In this document: positions 13,899 through 14,654 of the stretch, in pieces
Layout: every line of letters begins with the position of its first letter
Numbering within the stretch: position 1 is the stretch's first letter
Source of the DNA: Rhodospirillales bacterium
GTDB taxonomy: Bacteria > Pseudomonadota > Alphaproteobacteria > QKFK01 > SZUA-500
Direction of reading: 5' to 3'
Length of the DNA stretch: 14,654 bases
NCBI GenBank assembly: GCA_003252195.1
Contig: QKFK01000147.1
Coordinates: 1 to 14,654, forward strand
Program-made: the position numbers and the translations under genes
The notes under the pieces: generated by a model
What the model was told of the DNA's origin: nothing
What the model saw: only the letters and a program-made list of their open reading frames with translations
Databases searched by the model: none

Positions 13899-14654
13899 TA
13901 GAAGTATTCCTTAATTATTTTTGCTACATATCTAACTTCATCTTCGCTGTGATATGCATCTAAAGGTAGGCTCAATAGTTCCTTAGCCGACATTTCAGAA
14001 AATGGGAAATCGCCCTCTTTATAGCCCAAACTAGCATAGCATTTTTGCATGTGTATTGGCACTGGATAATGAACGTTATAACCTACGTTATGTTTATCCA
14101 TATGTTTCATCAAATCTTCACGCTTGCCACCCAAAATTCTAATTGCAAACACATGCCACACAGGATTAGCCCATTCAGGAACATATGGCAATATTATGCC
14201 TTTTACATCTTTCAGCTCATTTAAATATATAGTAGCTAATTTGCGTTTTTTGGCTGTCCATTCTTCTAGCTTAGGCAATTTTACATTTAAAAACGCAGCT
14301 TGCATTTCATCTAATCTAGAATTACTACCAAGCTCATCGTGGTGATATTTAACCACAGAGCCATAACTTCTAAGCATTTTAAGTTTATCAGCTAAATCTT
14401 TATCATTTGTTGTTACTGCTCCAGCGTCCCCAAAAGCACCTAAATTTTTGGTTGGATAGAAGCTAAAGCCAGCAGCATCACCTAAGGCTCCACATTTTTT
14501 ACCTTTATATTCAGACAAATGAGCTTGAGCAGAATCTTCAAACACTTTCAAATTATGTTTTTTAGCAATTGAATTTATAGCATCCATATCAGCTGCTTGA
14601 CCATACAAATGAGTTAGAGCAATAGCTCTGGTTTTTGGTGTAATAGCTTTTTCG
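13898..14654 (-). CDS. DegT/DnrJ/EryC1 PLP sugar aminotransferase, N-terminus cut by window edge
   Basis: PLP-dependent aminotransferase that converts a 3-keto (or 4-keto) nucleotide sugar to the amino sugar, usually with glutamate as donor. The visible 252 residues are the C-terminal two thirds of a ~370-residue family; the frame is open to the window edge, so the TTG at 14608 is an internal Leu codon, not the start. LTHLYGQAADMDAI and VFEDSAQAHLSEYKGKKCG contain the PLP-ring-binding Asp. SFYPTKNLGAFGDAGAVTT contains the Schiff-base Lys. RSYGS, then NSRLDEMQAAFLNVKLPKLEEW, and WHVFAIR are typical of the FdtB/QdtB/WlbC branch. The pairing with an FdtC/QdtC-like acetyltransferase supports synthesis of an N-acetylated 3-amino sugar. 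Regulation and start lie outside the window. Confidence 0.92.
   Translation of the reverse strand, partial: EKAITPKTRAIALTHLYGQAADMDAINSIAKKHNLKVFEDSAQAHLSEYKGKKCGALGDAAGFSFYPTKNLGAFGDAGAVTTNDKDLADKLKMLRSYGSVVKYHHDELGSNSRLDEMQAAFLNVKLPKLEEWTAKKRKLATIYLNELKDVKGIILPYVPEWANPVWHVFAIRILGGKREDLMKHMDKHNVGYNVHYPVPIHMQKCYASLGYKEGDFPFSEMSAKELLSLPLDAYHSEDEVRYVAKIIKEYF

Overview
The window looks like chromosome from an AT-rich alphaproteobacterium. The evidence is the gene order rplU-rpmA-obgE-proB-proA-rsfS-rlmH-gpmI, an order common in that class, together with low G+C. This could be an uncultured gut or host-associated lineage; the placement is inferred from gene order and protein similarity recalled from memory, not from a search. 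Every protein gene is on the minus strand. The only plus-strand gene I can support is a tRNA.

Region 1 (1-6452, read right to left) is a housekeeping block. A sigma-70-type promoter drives ribosomal proteins L21 and L27. A rho-independent terminator sits before obgE. Then come obgE, proB and proA, packed with 2-6 nt gaps (ribosome assembly GTPase, then the first two steps of proline synthesis), followed by rsfS, rlmH and gpmI. gpmI runs off the left edge. nadD, normally between proA and rsfS in alphaproteobacteria, is absent and replaced by a 132-nt spacer.

Region 2 (about 6453-7250) has no protein gene. It holds a plus-strand promoter candidate, a decayed duplicate of the 5' part of a tRNA-Ser gene with its upstream flank, a hairpin-rich stretch, an intact tRNA-Ser(CGA) with an unusual anticodon-stem mismatch, and a pair of GGGGGCA repeats resembling the arm-type repeats often seen at tRNA-targeted integration sites.

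Region 3 (7251-14654, read right to left) is a cell-surface glycan locus. A PLP sugar aminotransferase (running off the right edge) and a left-handed beta-helix N-acetyltransferase probably make an N-acetylated amino-sugar nucleotide. A GT-B glycosyltransferase follows. An AlgI-like MBOAT protein and an AlgJ/AlgX-like SGNH protein form an O-acetylation pair for an exported polysaccharide. A PglK/MsbA-type ABC half-transporter is a candidate flippase for a lipid-linked glycan. Together they suggest an O-acetylated, amino-sugar-containing surface polysaccharide or glycoconjugate whose remaining genes lie beyond the right edge.
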